From Alphaproteobacteria bacterium MarineAlpha9_Bin6 (GTDB lineage: Bacteria > Pseudomonadota > Alphaproteobacteria > UBA7887), in the NCBI GenBank assembly GCA_002937585.1, contig PTKE01000010.1, forward strand, positions 1 through 50,943: 50,943 nt of DNA, given 5' to 3'. The number at the start of each line of letters is the position of its first letter. Position 1 is the first letter of the stretch. The notes beneath the pieces were generated by a model, which saw only the letters and a list, made by a program, of their open reading frames with translations, was not told the DNA's origin and did not search any database. The position numbers and the translations under genes were made by a program. Below, one piece after another: positions 8,065 through 16,545 of this stretch.

Positions 8065-10620
8065 ATGAAAAATTTAGTTGTCGTCGAGTCGCCGACCAAA
8101 TCCAAGACGATTGAAAGATACTTGGGACCAGACTTTACTGTCCTTGCAACAGTCGGCCATTTTCGTGACCTCGATGAAACAGCCGGAAAAAAATACGGAG
8201 GAGTAGACCCTGATAACGATTTCTCACTGAGTTACGCTGTATATCCTTCAAGCAAAAAAATTCTATCCGAGATTGTCAGGACTCTAAAGGGCTGCGAGAG
8301 GTTGATACTGGCGACAGATCCCGACCGTGAAGGAGAAGCGATCGCCTGGCACCTGCACGAATATCTGACCGAGAAAAAGGCACTTACTTATAAGACTGTG
8401 CATCGCGTGGTCTTCCACGAGATTACGAAAAAAGCTGTTCAAAAAGCATTCAAAGAGCCCAGAGATCTCGATCTGCATTTGGTAAACGCCGCTCAAGCTC
8501 GGCGAGCGCTGGATATGATTTTAGGTTTTGGGCTATCAGAAGTATTACGGCATAAGTTGCCCGGTACAAGACGGGCGGGCCGAGTGCAGTCGCCCACCCT
8601 GCGACTGACCTGTGAAAGAGAAGAAGAAATCGAAAATTTCGTTCCTAGGGAACACTGGACGGTTGACGCCGATCTGCGAACCCAGGCGGGGAACGATTTT
8701 AAAGCCCGACTAACCCATCTAGATGGCACGAAGCTGGAGAAATTCTCTCTGGCAGACGAGGCCGCGGCACAAAGAGCCGTCGGCCTGGTGAGAGCTCAGA
8801 CCTTTACGGTAGCCAGTGTCAAGCACCGACAGATACAGAAACGGCCATCCGCTCCCTTCAGAACCTCAACGTTGCAGCAAGTCGCGTCGCGCATTCTTAA
8901 CATGAGCCCAAAACACTCCGCTGGCGTTGCACAACATCTATTCCAAGAAGGGCTCATCACCTACATGCGCACCGACAGTGTTACCCTGTCCAGCGACGCG
9001 ATAAGTTCGATACGAGCCGCCATCGAAAACAGTGGGAACTTCGGGAAAAAGTATCTTCCCGCCAAACCGAAATATTATACAAACAAGATAAAAAATGCTC
9101 AGGAGGCGCACGAAGCCATAAGACCCACTGATATTACACGTACCACCAAGGGTCTTCTGGTACACCTGAAACGCGACGCTGTTCGACTTTACGACTTGAT
9201 CTGGAAGCGGACGATGGCCAGCCAAATGGAAAACGGCCTAGACGACCAGCTGAGTATTGACATTGGCTCCTTTGACCAAAAGATAATACTTCACGCTGCA
9301 GGCTCTACGGTCGTGTTTGACGGCTTTCGAAAACTTTACAATGAGGAAAAAGATAATGGGTCGGTTCAGCCAAAACAGGAAGACCATATACCAGACGTAA
9401 AATCTGATGAACCGCTTAAACTAGATGCGGTTTCCCCAGCGCAGCATTATACAAAACCTCCAGCGCGCTATAATGAAGCCTCACTAATAGCCAAACTTGA
9501 GGAACTCGGTATTGGAAGACCTTCTACCTACCCAACCATCATTTCAACACTACTAAAAGAATACGTCACCCTTGAAGACAAACAGTTGATACCACAGGGA
9601 ATGGGTCGTGGAGTGGTTCTTCTGTTGGAAAGCAGTTTCGAGTCCTACGTAGACTATGCTTTCACCGCGGAGCTCGAAGACAAACTCGACGAAATCTCCA
9701 ATGGCAGGCTCGCATGGAAGGACGTACTTGAAGAATTCTATGGGCCGTTTTCTGCCCAGTGCGAGTCCATCAAAAACCTTACTAATACCGATATCCTCAA
9801 CGCTATGAATGAATGGGCTGGAGCGCGTTTCTTTCCCATAGATGAAAAAGGCGAGATTGAGAAATGCCCGAAGTGTAAGGAAGGGAAAATCAGCTTCAAA
9901 TGGAATAAACAGAGGGGGCCCTTTATCGGTTGTGTTAACTTCCCAGACTGCAAATACACCCTAGCTTTTTCTAAAACGGCTAGAGACGGACTGGACGGCC
10001 CTAGGATACTTGGCAAAAATGGAAACGGCCAAACAATTAGCCTTCGTCGAGGCCCTTACGGACACTATGTGCAACAGGGTGAAGCGGAGGATGGAAGGAA
10101 GCCGAAACGCATAAAATTGCCGGACAATGTTGAACCGGAAAATTGCGATCTCGAAATAGCCATAAAACTGCTTAGCTTACCCCGTTTGATTGGCAATCAC
10201 CCGGAAACGGCGGAACCGATAACAGTAACCATCGGCCGCTACGGACCATACATTAACCACAACAATGACAAGCGCTCATTAAGCCCAGAGGACGACGTTT
10301 TTACTGTAGGTATTAACCGGGCCGTCAGTCTCCTCGGAGAGCCCAAACAGCAAAGACGTGGCACCAAAACAATCAGGTCTCTGGGTGCTCACCCTGAGGA
10401 CGGGAATGAAGTTGCAATTTATGAAGGTCGGTACGGATATTACATCAAAAATAACAAAACAACTGCCGGTCTCCCGAAACACTTTGATGTGGAAACGATA
10501 ACACTAGACGAAGCGGTACAGGTCCTTGCCGAAAAGGCATCAAAACCCAAAAAACGTACTAAGAAAAAGGGGCACACCACAAAAAGAAAACGCAAACCGC
10601 GACCAAAAAAAATCGACTAA
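8065..10620 (+). CDS. topA: DNA topoisomerase I
   Basis: TopA relaxes negative supercoils through a 5'-phosphotyrosine intermediate. The 851-residue protein starts with the Toprim domain (VVVESPTKSKT, Glu9; ATDPDREGEA, acidic triad 85-91), then the type IA core with the nucleophile Tyr300 in GLITYMRTDS and the GIGRPSTYPTIISTL block. The C-terminal part has one four-Cys zinc ribbon (CPKC ... C ... C, about 619-650), several topo-C repeats around RRGPYGHYVQQG and IGRYGPYINH, and a very basic Lys-rich tail. This length and architecture are typical of alphaproteobacteria. Its stop codon is in the same reading frame as the downstream rnr. Confidence 0.97.
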   Translation: MKNLVVVESPTKSKTIERYLGPDFTVLATVGHFRDLDETAGKKYGGVDPDNDFSLSYAVYPSSKKILSEIVRTLKGCERLILATDPDREGEAIAWHLHEYLTEKKALTYKTVHRVVFHEITKKAVQKAFKEPRDLDLHLVNAAQARRALDMILGFGLSEVLRHKLPGTRRAGRVQSPTLRLTCEREEEIENFVPREHWTVDADLRTQAGNDFKARLTHLDGTKLEKFSLADEAAAQRAVGLVRAQTFTVASVKHRQIQKRPSAPFRTSTLQQVASRILNMSPKHSAGVAQHLFQEGLITYMRTDSVTLSSDAISSIRAAIENSGNFGKKYLPAKPKYYTNKIKNAQEAHEAIRPTDITRTTKGLLVHLKRDAVRLYDLIWKRTMASQMENGLDDQLSIDIGSFDQKIILHAAGSTVVFDGFRKLYNEEKDNGSVQPKQEDHIPDVKSDEPLKLDAVSPAQHYTKPPARYNEASLIAKLEELGIGRPSTYPTIISTLLKEYVTLEDKQLIPQGMGRGVVLLLESSFESYVDYAFTAELEDKLDEISNGRLAWKDVLEEFYGPFSAQCESIKNLTNTDILNAMNEWAGARFFPIDEKGEIEKCPKCKEGKISFKWNKQRGPFIGCVNFPDCKYTLAFSKTARDGLDGPRILGKNGNGQTISLRRGPYGHYVQQGEAEDGRKPKRIKLPDNVEPENCDLEIAIKLLSLPRLIGNHPETAEPITVTIGRYGPYINHNNDKRSLSPEDDVFTVGINRAVSLLGEPKQQRRGTKTIRSLGAHPEDGNEVAIYEGRYGYYIKNNKTTAGLPKHFDVETITLDEAVQVLAEKASKPKKRTKKKGHTTKRKRKPRPKKID

Positions 10621-10701
10621 GCCCCGTTTAAGGAAAAGCCCAACATCGCCCGCGCTTCACACAAAAAACCTGTAGATATATTAGCTGATCCAAAAGAAAT
10701 A

Positions 10702-12864
10702 TTGGCTTTCGTGTGCCGATCTAGGAAAGGCGTGGCAAGGCGGGACATAGCTCGCGCCTTTGGCCTAAAAACCACAGATCGTGCCTTGAAAACACTATTA
10801 GCCTCAATGATTGAAAAAGGCGAGTTAGTGCGCGGCACAAACCGTCGTTATGCCGCGCCAAGCAAATTACCGCCGGTGGGAGTAATTGAGATTACGGGAA
10901 TTGATGGCGACGGCGATCCAATAGGACGGCCTGTAAGTTGGCGTCCCGAAGAGTCGTCTCCTCATATTACCGTGACTATGCCTCGACGCAGCCGAATACG
11001 TGCACTGGGCATTGGTGAACGCGCGCTCGTGCGACTTAAGGCTATAGATCCAAACCACATCGAGGCCCGCGTAATGCGGCGGTTGGAGGGGCGATTGGGC
11101 CATGTTGTCGGTGTCGTTGAAAAGGACCAAACCGGGGTACGTCTGCGAACGATAGATCGACGGGGCCCCCGAGATGTTATCCTTAGCCCGGAGGCTCTGG
11201 ACACACTGGAGTCCGGAGAAGTGGTGGTTGCCGAGATAAGCACCGAACGCTCCTATGGGCTGCGAAAGGCCGAAGTCCGGAAACAACTGGGACAGTTAAA
11301 TGCGCCTGGCGTAATCGAACGCATGATTTGCGCAGAGCTTGGCGTTCCTACTGAGTTTCCTAGCGACGCGACTGCAGCTGCCAAAAAAGCCGGGCCACCA
11401 AATTCAAAGGGCCGTGTTGACCTACAATCCTTGCCTTTGATCACTATCGATGATGAGGATGCACGAGATTTTGACGATGCGGTTTGGGCCACACGAGACT
11501 CAGACTCCAACAACCAGGGTGGTTGGAAATTAACCGTCGCGATTGCTGATGTCGCCGCGTACGTCAAGCCGGATGATCCAATAGATCGAGAAGCGAAGCG
11601 CCGAGGAAATTCCGTCTACATGCCACGTCTGGTTGTGCCAATGCTACCAGAAGTCTTGTGCAATGAGTGGTGTTCGCTGAAACCAAAGGAAACACGAGCC
11701 TGCCTGGCGGTACACATATGGATTGATCATAATGGATCCATATTACGCTATCGCTTCGAACGCGCGCTCATGCAGTCAGTCGCCCGACTAACCTATACCG
11801 CGGTGCAGACCGCCCATGAAGGGACGACAAACAAAACCACTGGCCCTTTGCTAGGAGCAATCGAGGAACTTTACGGGGCATATGCTTCATTAAGGAAAGC
11901 ACGCACCGAACGAAATACGCTCGACTTTGATTTACCCGAGCAAAAGATTATTTTCGATGAAACAGAAAGCGTCCAGGCAATTTCTTTACGCCCTCGCTAC
12001 GATAGCCACCGGTTGATAGAAGAGTTTATGATCGCAGCTAATGTGGCTGCCGCTGAAGTACTTAGTAAAGCTAACGCACCATGTATGTACCGAATTCATG
12101 ACCAACCGCCGCTTAATAAGCTCGAGAACCTGCGAGCCTATTTGAAAGGACTTGGCTACAAACTTAGTCAAAGCCGACGCTTAACTCCCCAAAATTTCCA
12201 ACAAATACTCGACAAAGCAAAAAACAGTGAACATGAAGAAGCCATTTCCACTGTAATCCTGCAAGCACAGGCCCGGGCCGAATATTCCCCGGAAAATATC
12301 GGACATTTTGGCCTCAACATAGACTTGTATGCTCACTTTACATCGCCAATCCGCCGCTATGCCGATCTTTTGGTTCACCGAAGCCTGATCCGCCATCTTC
12401 ATCTCGGAAATGACGGACTTTTGGATCACGATAGGGATAATTTCACAGAAATTGGTGCTGACATTTCTGCAACGGAACGCAGGGCGGTTCAAGCAGAACG
12501 TGGTGCCAGTGATCGGTACAAAACTCTATTCATGGCTGATAAAAGGGGAGCGGAATTCACCGCCAAAGTGACTAGCGTTACCCGATTCGGCCTGTTCATT
12601 CGGATAAATGATATTGGCGCAGAGGGTCTAATCCCAATGCGCATACTTTCCAACCAACTAGAGGAACGGATTGATCACGACGCCGACCGGCAACTCCTAA
12701 CAGCACGCCGAAGCAGGCTATCGTTTAGCGTAGGCCGGCCAGTGTCAGTTCGCCTTGACGAAGCCGATACGATAACCGGAGGATTAACTTTCAGTCTTGC
12801 GGCTTTCGACCCGCCCAACATTGCCAACGCACGCGATCGCTTCAGCAAGCGGCACCGTCGGTGA
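10702..12864 (+). CDS. rnr: Ribonuclease R
   Basis: RNase R is a processive 3'-5' exoribonuclease that degrades structured RNA. Domains in order are an N-terminal winged helix (GVARRDIARAFGL), cold-shock-like OB folds, the RNB domain with the metal cluster IDDEDARDFDDAV (Asp250, Asp256, Asp258, Asp259 counted from the TTG), HFTSPIRRYADL, and a C-terminal S1 domain (FTAKVTSVTRFGLFIRI). TTG 10702 is the first usual start codon, but the conserved helix begins upstream (in-frame residues DPKEILAF), so real initiation is probably earlier. From 10621 the frame is open with no ATG, GTG or TTG. AAGGAA at 10630 lies nine bases before an in-frame ATC at 10645. The last codons overlap the next gene (GTGA). 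Confidence 0.93.
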   Translation: MAFVCRSRKGVARRDIARAFGLKTTDRALKTLLASMIEKGELVRGTNRRYAAPSKLPPVGVIEITGIDGDGDPIGRPVSWRPEESSPHITVTMPRRSRIRALGIGERALVRLKAIDPNHIEARVMRRLEGRLGHVVGVVEKDQTGVRLRTIDRRGPRDVILSPEALDTLESGEVVVAEISTERSYGLRKAEVRKQLGQLNAPGVIERMICAELGVPTEFPSDATAAAKKAGPPNSKGRVDLQSLPLITIDDEDARDFDDAVWATRDSDSNNQGGWKLTVAIADVAAYVKPDDPIDREAKRRGNSVYMPRLVVPMLPEVLCNEWCSLKPKETRACLAVHIWIDHNGSILRYRFERALMQSVARLTYTAVQTAHEGTTNKTTGPLLGAIEELYGAYASLRKARTERNTLDFDLPEQKIIFDETESVQAISLRPRYDSHRLIEEFMIAANVAAAEVLSKANAPCMYRIHDQPPLNKLENLRAYLKGLGYKLSQSRRLTPQNFQQILDKAKNSEHEEAISTVILQAQARAEYSPENIGHFGLNIDLYAHFTSPIRRYADLLVHRSLIRHLHLGNDGLLDHDRDNFTEIGADISATERRAVQAERGASDRYKTLFMADKRGAEFTAKVTSVTRFGLFIRINDIGAEGLIPMRILSNQLEERIDHDADRQLLTARRSRLSFSVGRPVSVRLDEADTITGGLTFSLAAFDPPNIANARDRFSKRHRR

Positions 12865-14024
12865 AACCAAATATAAGGCTATCGTCTAACACAGTACGGA
12901 GCCTCCCCGCGGTGATCTCGGTGATCATGGTTTTTGGCATCACGTTGGGACTCACCATACCCCTTATTGCGATTGTGCTGGATGGCCAAGGCCATTCAAG
13001 TGTCGCCATTGGCTTACACGCGAGTACACAGTTCCTTGGAATCATGCTCGCGGCCCTGATCACTCCACGCCTCCTGGTAGCCGTCGGCACATCGCGTTTG
13101 ATGGTCCTCAGTATGGTTGCGATGATGCTAATCTTTTGTGCCTTTCCGTTTTTCATGGGATTTGTCCCTTGGTTACTGCTACGCCTATTATTAGGTGGGG
13201 TAGAAGGCATAATATTCATTTCCGCCGAAACCTGGATCAGTCAAGTTGCTCCGAGCGCTCGGCGCGGCCGAGTAATCGGTATATACGGAACCCTACTCGC
13301 TGGAGGTATTGCTGCAGGTCCTCTGCTACTCGAACTTACCGGAGTTGAGGGCGTGATCCCGTTTCTCACTGGCGCAGTCTTAACATTCGTATCCCTCTCG
13401 ATTTTGTTGTTCGCGCCACACGTCGCTCCCAGTATTCGCGAAGCCACTCGCCGTTCACCTTGGACAATTGCGAAAACAGTTCCTATTGCAGTGGCCTCGG
13501 TAATGCTATTTGGATTTTTGGATGCGGCGGCTTTTGGGTTACTCCCAATCTACGGCCTCGCCCTCAACTCGTCGCCTATCGAAGCGGCACGGTTGGTTAC
13601 TGTTCTGGTATTGGGTGGTATGGCGTTTCAATACCCGCTTGGTTGGCTTGCGGATCATATCGACCGTCAGCGCCTCATAGCAGGCTGTGCCACAGTGGCT
13701 GCGTTTGCGATGCTATTGACACCGTTAACATCGAATTTATCCATTGCTCTTTATGGATTGATCTTCACCACTGGAGGCATGATCAGCGGATTTTGGACTC
13801 TTCCGCTAATTATTTTTGGTGAAAATTTTAAAGGCTCGGAGTTAGCATCCGTCAACTCAACTGCTGCAGTCTTTTATGGTATGGGGAGCATAGTCGGACC
13901 GAGCGTTCTCGGCTTGACCATGATCGACTCACCGCATGGTTTAATGGTGGCCATGGCCGGGCCTTGTATGGGCTTAGCTTTCTTTGCAATTGTCCGATAC
14001 CCAAAATCCCCTAGCTCGGCTTGA
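12861..14024 (+). CDS. MFS transporter
   Basis: This 387-residue, very hydrophobic protein has about 12 predicted membrane helices and a major facilitator pattern. The N-terminal half has the helix 4-5 region with ARRGRVIGIYG, and the C-terminal half has LGWLADHIDRQRLI, the equivalent of the MFS loop 2-3 motif. It belongs to the drug/sugar-exporter-like group often found next to rnr in alphaproteobacteria. The substrate is unknown. It starts with GTG overlapping the rnr stop, so it is translationally coupled to rnr and probably co-transcribed from topA or rnr. A promoter for rpmG begins over its stop codon. Confidence 0.88.
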   Translation: MKPNIRLSSNTVRSLPAVISVIMVFGITLGLTIPLIAIVLDGQGHSSVAIGLHASTQFLGIMLAALITPRLLVAVGTSRLMVLSMVAMMLIFCAFPFFMGFVPWLLLRLLLGGVEGIIFISAETWISQVAPSARRGRVIGIYGTLLAGGIAAGPLLLELTGVEGVIPFLTGAVLTFVSLSILLFAPHVAPSIREATRRSPWTIAKTVPIAVASVMLFGFLDAAAFGLLPIYGLALNSSPIEAARLVTVLVLGGMAFQYPLGWLADHIDRQRLIAGCATVAAFAMLLTPLTSNLSIALYGLIFTTGGMISGFWTLPLIIFGENFKGSELASVNSTAAVFYGMGSIVGPSVLGLTMIDSPHGLMVAMAGPCMGLAFFAIVRYPKSPSSA

Positions 14025-14048
14025 CAGTCCGCTGATGATTATTATTGT
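14021..14048 (+). promoter_or_regulatory. Predicted sigma-70-type promoter for rpmG
   Basis: A perfect TTGACA at 14021-14026 is followed after 16 bases by TATTGT (14043-14048, four of six consensus). The -35 box overlaps the MFS stop codon. It lies 43 bases before the rpmG ATG, which fits independent transcription of a ribosomal protein gene. Confidence 0.5.
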
Positions 14049-14090
14049 GCAGCGCAACCGATAGGGATATGCGGAATGGGAGAAACCTAG

Positions 14091-14258
14091 ATGGCAAAAA
14101 GAAACAACATTAAAATTCGCCTCAATAGCACCGCAGATACCGGGTTTTTTTATGTTACAAAGAAGAATCCTCGAACCATGACGAGCAAGCTAGAAGTTAA
14201 GAAGTACGACCCAGTGGCACGCAAACACGTGCTGTTTAAGGAAGGCAAGATTAAGTAA
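14091..14258 (+). CDS. rpmG: 50S ribosomal protein L33 (bL33)
   Basis: This 55-residue basic protein begins [15 protein letters not shown] and contains [11 protein letters not shown] and [19 protein letters not shown], all standard for bL33. It lacks the two CxxC pairs of zinc-binding L33 paralogs, so it is the zinc-independent form. GGGAGAA lies about seven bases before the ATG. The gene is framed by its own predicted promoter and a strong terminator. It sits at the place usual for alphaproteobacteria, after topA-rnr. Confidence 0.96.
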   Translation: MAKRNNIKIRLNSTADTGFFYVTKKNPRTMTSKLEVKKYDPVARKHVLFKEGKIK

Positions 14259-14283
14259 ATTCAAATTAATAGCCTTTTGGTGG

Positions 14284-14310
14284 CAGCGGCTCTCGGGCCG
14301 CTGTTTTGTT
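14284..14310 (+). terminator. Intrinsic terminator of rpmG
   Basis: CAGCGGC (14284-14290) and GCCGCTG (14297-14303) form a perfect seven-base-pair GC-rich stem with a six-base loop, directly followed by TTTTGTT. It lies 25 bases after the rpmG stop and is the clearest terminator in the window. Confidence 0.87.
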
Positions 14311-14406
14311 ATCGATGGGTAGAGAAAATACTGAACGACGTTTGCATCAAATTTCCGCCACCCGCACTATGTCCGCAGATGACGCTAAGAAATAGAAAGC
14401 GTGGCT

Positions 14407-16068
14407 ATGAGCAATGACATCACGATTGGCGACGTAGTTGCCGAATTCCTTCAAGCAATTGGTGTGACCGCCGCTTTTGGTGTGATCTCAGTTCACAACA
14501 CGCCCATGCTCGATGCTATCGGCAGACGCAATGCAATTCGTTTTGTTCGTGCCCGAGGCGAAGCCGGTGCCGGCAGTATGGCTGATGCGTACGCTCGTGT
14601 AACAGGTGGCTTAGGCGTTCTCGTCACCAGCACCGGCCCCGGAGCCGCAAACGCTTGTGGCGCATTGGTGGAAGCCCGTTTCTCAGGAACTCCGCTACTC
14701 CATTTGACCGGACAAACAGCACGCGCAAACGTGGATCGCTGCAGAGGAACCGTCCACGACGTTCCCGATCAATTAGGTATGCTCAAGTCTGTATCCAAGG
14801 CTGCATACAGGGTTCGCTCGCCGGAAAGTATAATCGGAGTGCTCGCACAAGCTGCAACCGAAGCATTAACGTCACCGACTGGTCCGGTGAGCGTGGAAAT
14901 TCCTATTGATGTCCAGCGGACTCATCTGCTCCGCCCAGCCGGATTGGCTGACTTTAAGTTACCCCTCCGGTCACCACACAAACCGGATCCTAGTGGTCTG
15001 GACGAATTCGCCGAAATGGCTGCCAAGGCGCAACGGCCCATGCTTTGGCTGGGCAATGGAGCACGTCATGCCGGTGAGGAAGTTCAGCGTTTCGCTGACA
15101 TGGGTTTCGGGATCATCACAAGCCTCGCCGGACGCGGCGTGATTCCGGAGGACCATCCTTTGGTGATCGGATGCCTCAAAGATATGCGAAAGGTAGAGGA
15201 TTTCTATCAAACGGTGGATCTATTAGTCATTGCCGGATCGCGGGTGCGCGGTCATGAGACGAGAGAATTTGACCTCCGCCTACCTTCTCCACGTATACAA
15301 ATCGATGTTGATCCGGCGGCCAACGGTCGAACTTACACTACAGATCTCTTTTTATGTGCGGACGCTAAATTAGGGCTAGCGGGTCTTGCCGATCGGCTGG
15401 AAGGTAAGATCGAAGTAGAGAACGGTTTCACAGGGGAAGTGAAGGCACTGAAACAAGAAGCAATCGAAGATTACAAATCTTATCTCGGACCTTACCGATC
15501 TTTTGCTGAACGCCTGCGGGCGGTTGCACCGCGCGACGCCCTGTGGGTTCGTGATATTACCCTCAACAATAGTACCTGGGGGAACCGAATTTTCCCACTC
15601 TACGGTCCACGTGACAGCGTCTTCGCACTTGGCGCTGCCATCGGGATCGGGCTTGCACACGGCATTGGGGCTGCTGTGGGCGCTCCGGACAGGAAAGTGC
15701 TGTGTATGTGTGGCGACGGTGGATTTTTTATGGGTTTTGCTGAGTTTTGGACGGCTTCCCAGGAAGGAGCAGACGTTGTCTTCCTAATTATGAATGACGG
15801 TGGTTACGGCGTCATCAAACATATCCAGGACATTTTTCACGGGGGACGGCAGTATTTCGCGGATTTCGGAAATCCAACCCTGGAAGGTTGTGCAAGACTT
15901 GCCAACATGCCGTATTGGCGAGTGAATTCTCCGGATGAACTCGACCCGGCAGTGGCGGCCGCTTTGGAGGTCAATGGCCCAACGCTTGTTGAAGTTGACA
16001 TGTCAAAAGTTGGTGAGTTCCCGCCCTATTTTGTTCCGCCCAAAGCCGACACAAAATACGCACGCTGA
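14407..16068 (+). CDS. Thiamine diphosphate-dependent enzyme, acetolactate synthase large subunit-like
   Basis: The 553-residue protein has the three-domain ThDP fold: an N-terminal pyrimidine-binding domain with the activating Glu in ARGEAGAGSMADAYARV (about residue 52), a central domain (about 190-320), and a C-terminal pyrophosphate domain with the GDG...N metal motif (CGDGGFFMGF ... IMNDGGYG). Such enzymes decarboxylate or ligate 2-oxo acids. It is too divergent to call IlvB, no regulatory subunit is nearby, and the substrate is unknown. I prefer ATG 14407 over GTG 14401 because AGAAAG is seven bases before it. It is transcribed alone and converges on the DUF35/thiolase pair. Confidence 0.9.
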   Translation: MSNDITIGDVVAEFLQAIGVTAAFGVISVHNTPMLDAIGRRNAIRFVRARGEAGAGSMADAYARVTGGLGVLVTSTGPGAANACGALVEARFSGTPLLHLTGQTARANVDRCRGTVHDVPDQLGMLKSVSKAAYRVRSPESIIGVLAQAATEALTSPTGPVSVEIPIDVQRTHLLRPAGLADFKLPLRSPHKPDPSGLDEFAEMAAKAQRPMLWLGNGARHAGEEVQRFADMGFGIITSLAGRGVIPEDHPLVIGCLKDMRKVEDFYQTVDLLVIAGSRVRGHETREFDLRLPSPRIQIDVDPAANGRTYTTDLFLCADAKLGLAGLADRLEGKIEVENGFTGEVKALKQEAIEDYKSYLGPYRSFAERLRAVAPRDALWVRDITLNNSTWGNRIFPLYGPRDSVFALGAAIGIGLAHGIGAAVGAPDRKVLCMCGDGGFFMGFAEFWTASQEGADVVFLIMNDGGYGVIKHIQDIFHGGRQYFADFGNPTLEGCARLANMPYWRVNSPDELDPAVAAALEVNGPTLVEVDMSKVGEFPPYFVPPKADTKYAR

Positions 16069-16114
16069 TAAATACTCGCATCAAATTGCGTCGACAGGTT
16101 GAGTTCAGAAGAGG

Positions 16115-16543
16115 TTATTTTTCCTTACGTAGTTTGAAACGCGCCAACAATTGTTTTTTCGGCCCCTCTTCCCAAGTCACAACGACCTCGCGCCCAATAG
16201 CGAGCTCGTTTGGTGCTGCATCGACAACATTACTGACAAGCCGCAAATCATCCAACCCGTCGAACTCTACTAATACAACATTATATGGAAGAGAATTCAC
16301 TACAGCCTCGTGGGAAGCATTGTACACAATTGTATAACTAAAAATTCGGCCAACAGCAGGGGCATCGACCCAGGTCTTTAACTTTGATTGACAGTGTGGG
16401 CAAATTGGCGTTGGCGGGTGGCGTGGGATCCCACATTGCGCACATGCTTGAAACTTTAAACGACGCTCAGCACAGTGCCGCCAGAAGTCCGTTGCGTCCA
16501 AAGATGGGCCCGGGAAAGGCAAGTTTTTGGGTAAATACGACAA
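16115..16543 (-). CDS. Zn-ribbon/OB-fold (DUF35) protein, thiolase partner
   Basis: This 142-residue DUF35 family protein has an N-terminal zinc ribbon with Cys34, Cys37, Cys48 and Cys51 (ACAQCG ... ICPHCQ) and a C-terminal OB fold (GRIFSYTIVYN ... VTWEEGP). DUF35 proteins form stable complexes with thiolase-superfamily enzymes and help bind acyl-CoA. The TTG start lies two bases after the stop of the thiolase-fold gene, so the two should be made together in fixed proportion. No dehydratase domain is fused to it, unlike some steroid-degrading ChsH2 proteins. Confidence 0.88.
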   Translation of the reverse strand: MSYLPKNLPFPGPSLDATDFWRHCAERRLKFQACAQCGIPRHPPTPICPHCQSKLKTWVDAPAVGRIFSYTIVYNASHEAVVNSLPYNVVLVEFDGLDDLRLVSNVVDAAPNELAIGREVVVTWEEGPKKQLLARFKLRKEK

Positions 16544-16545
16544 GA

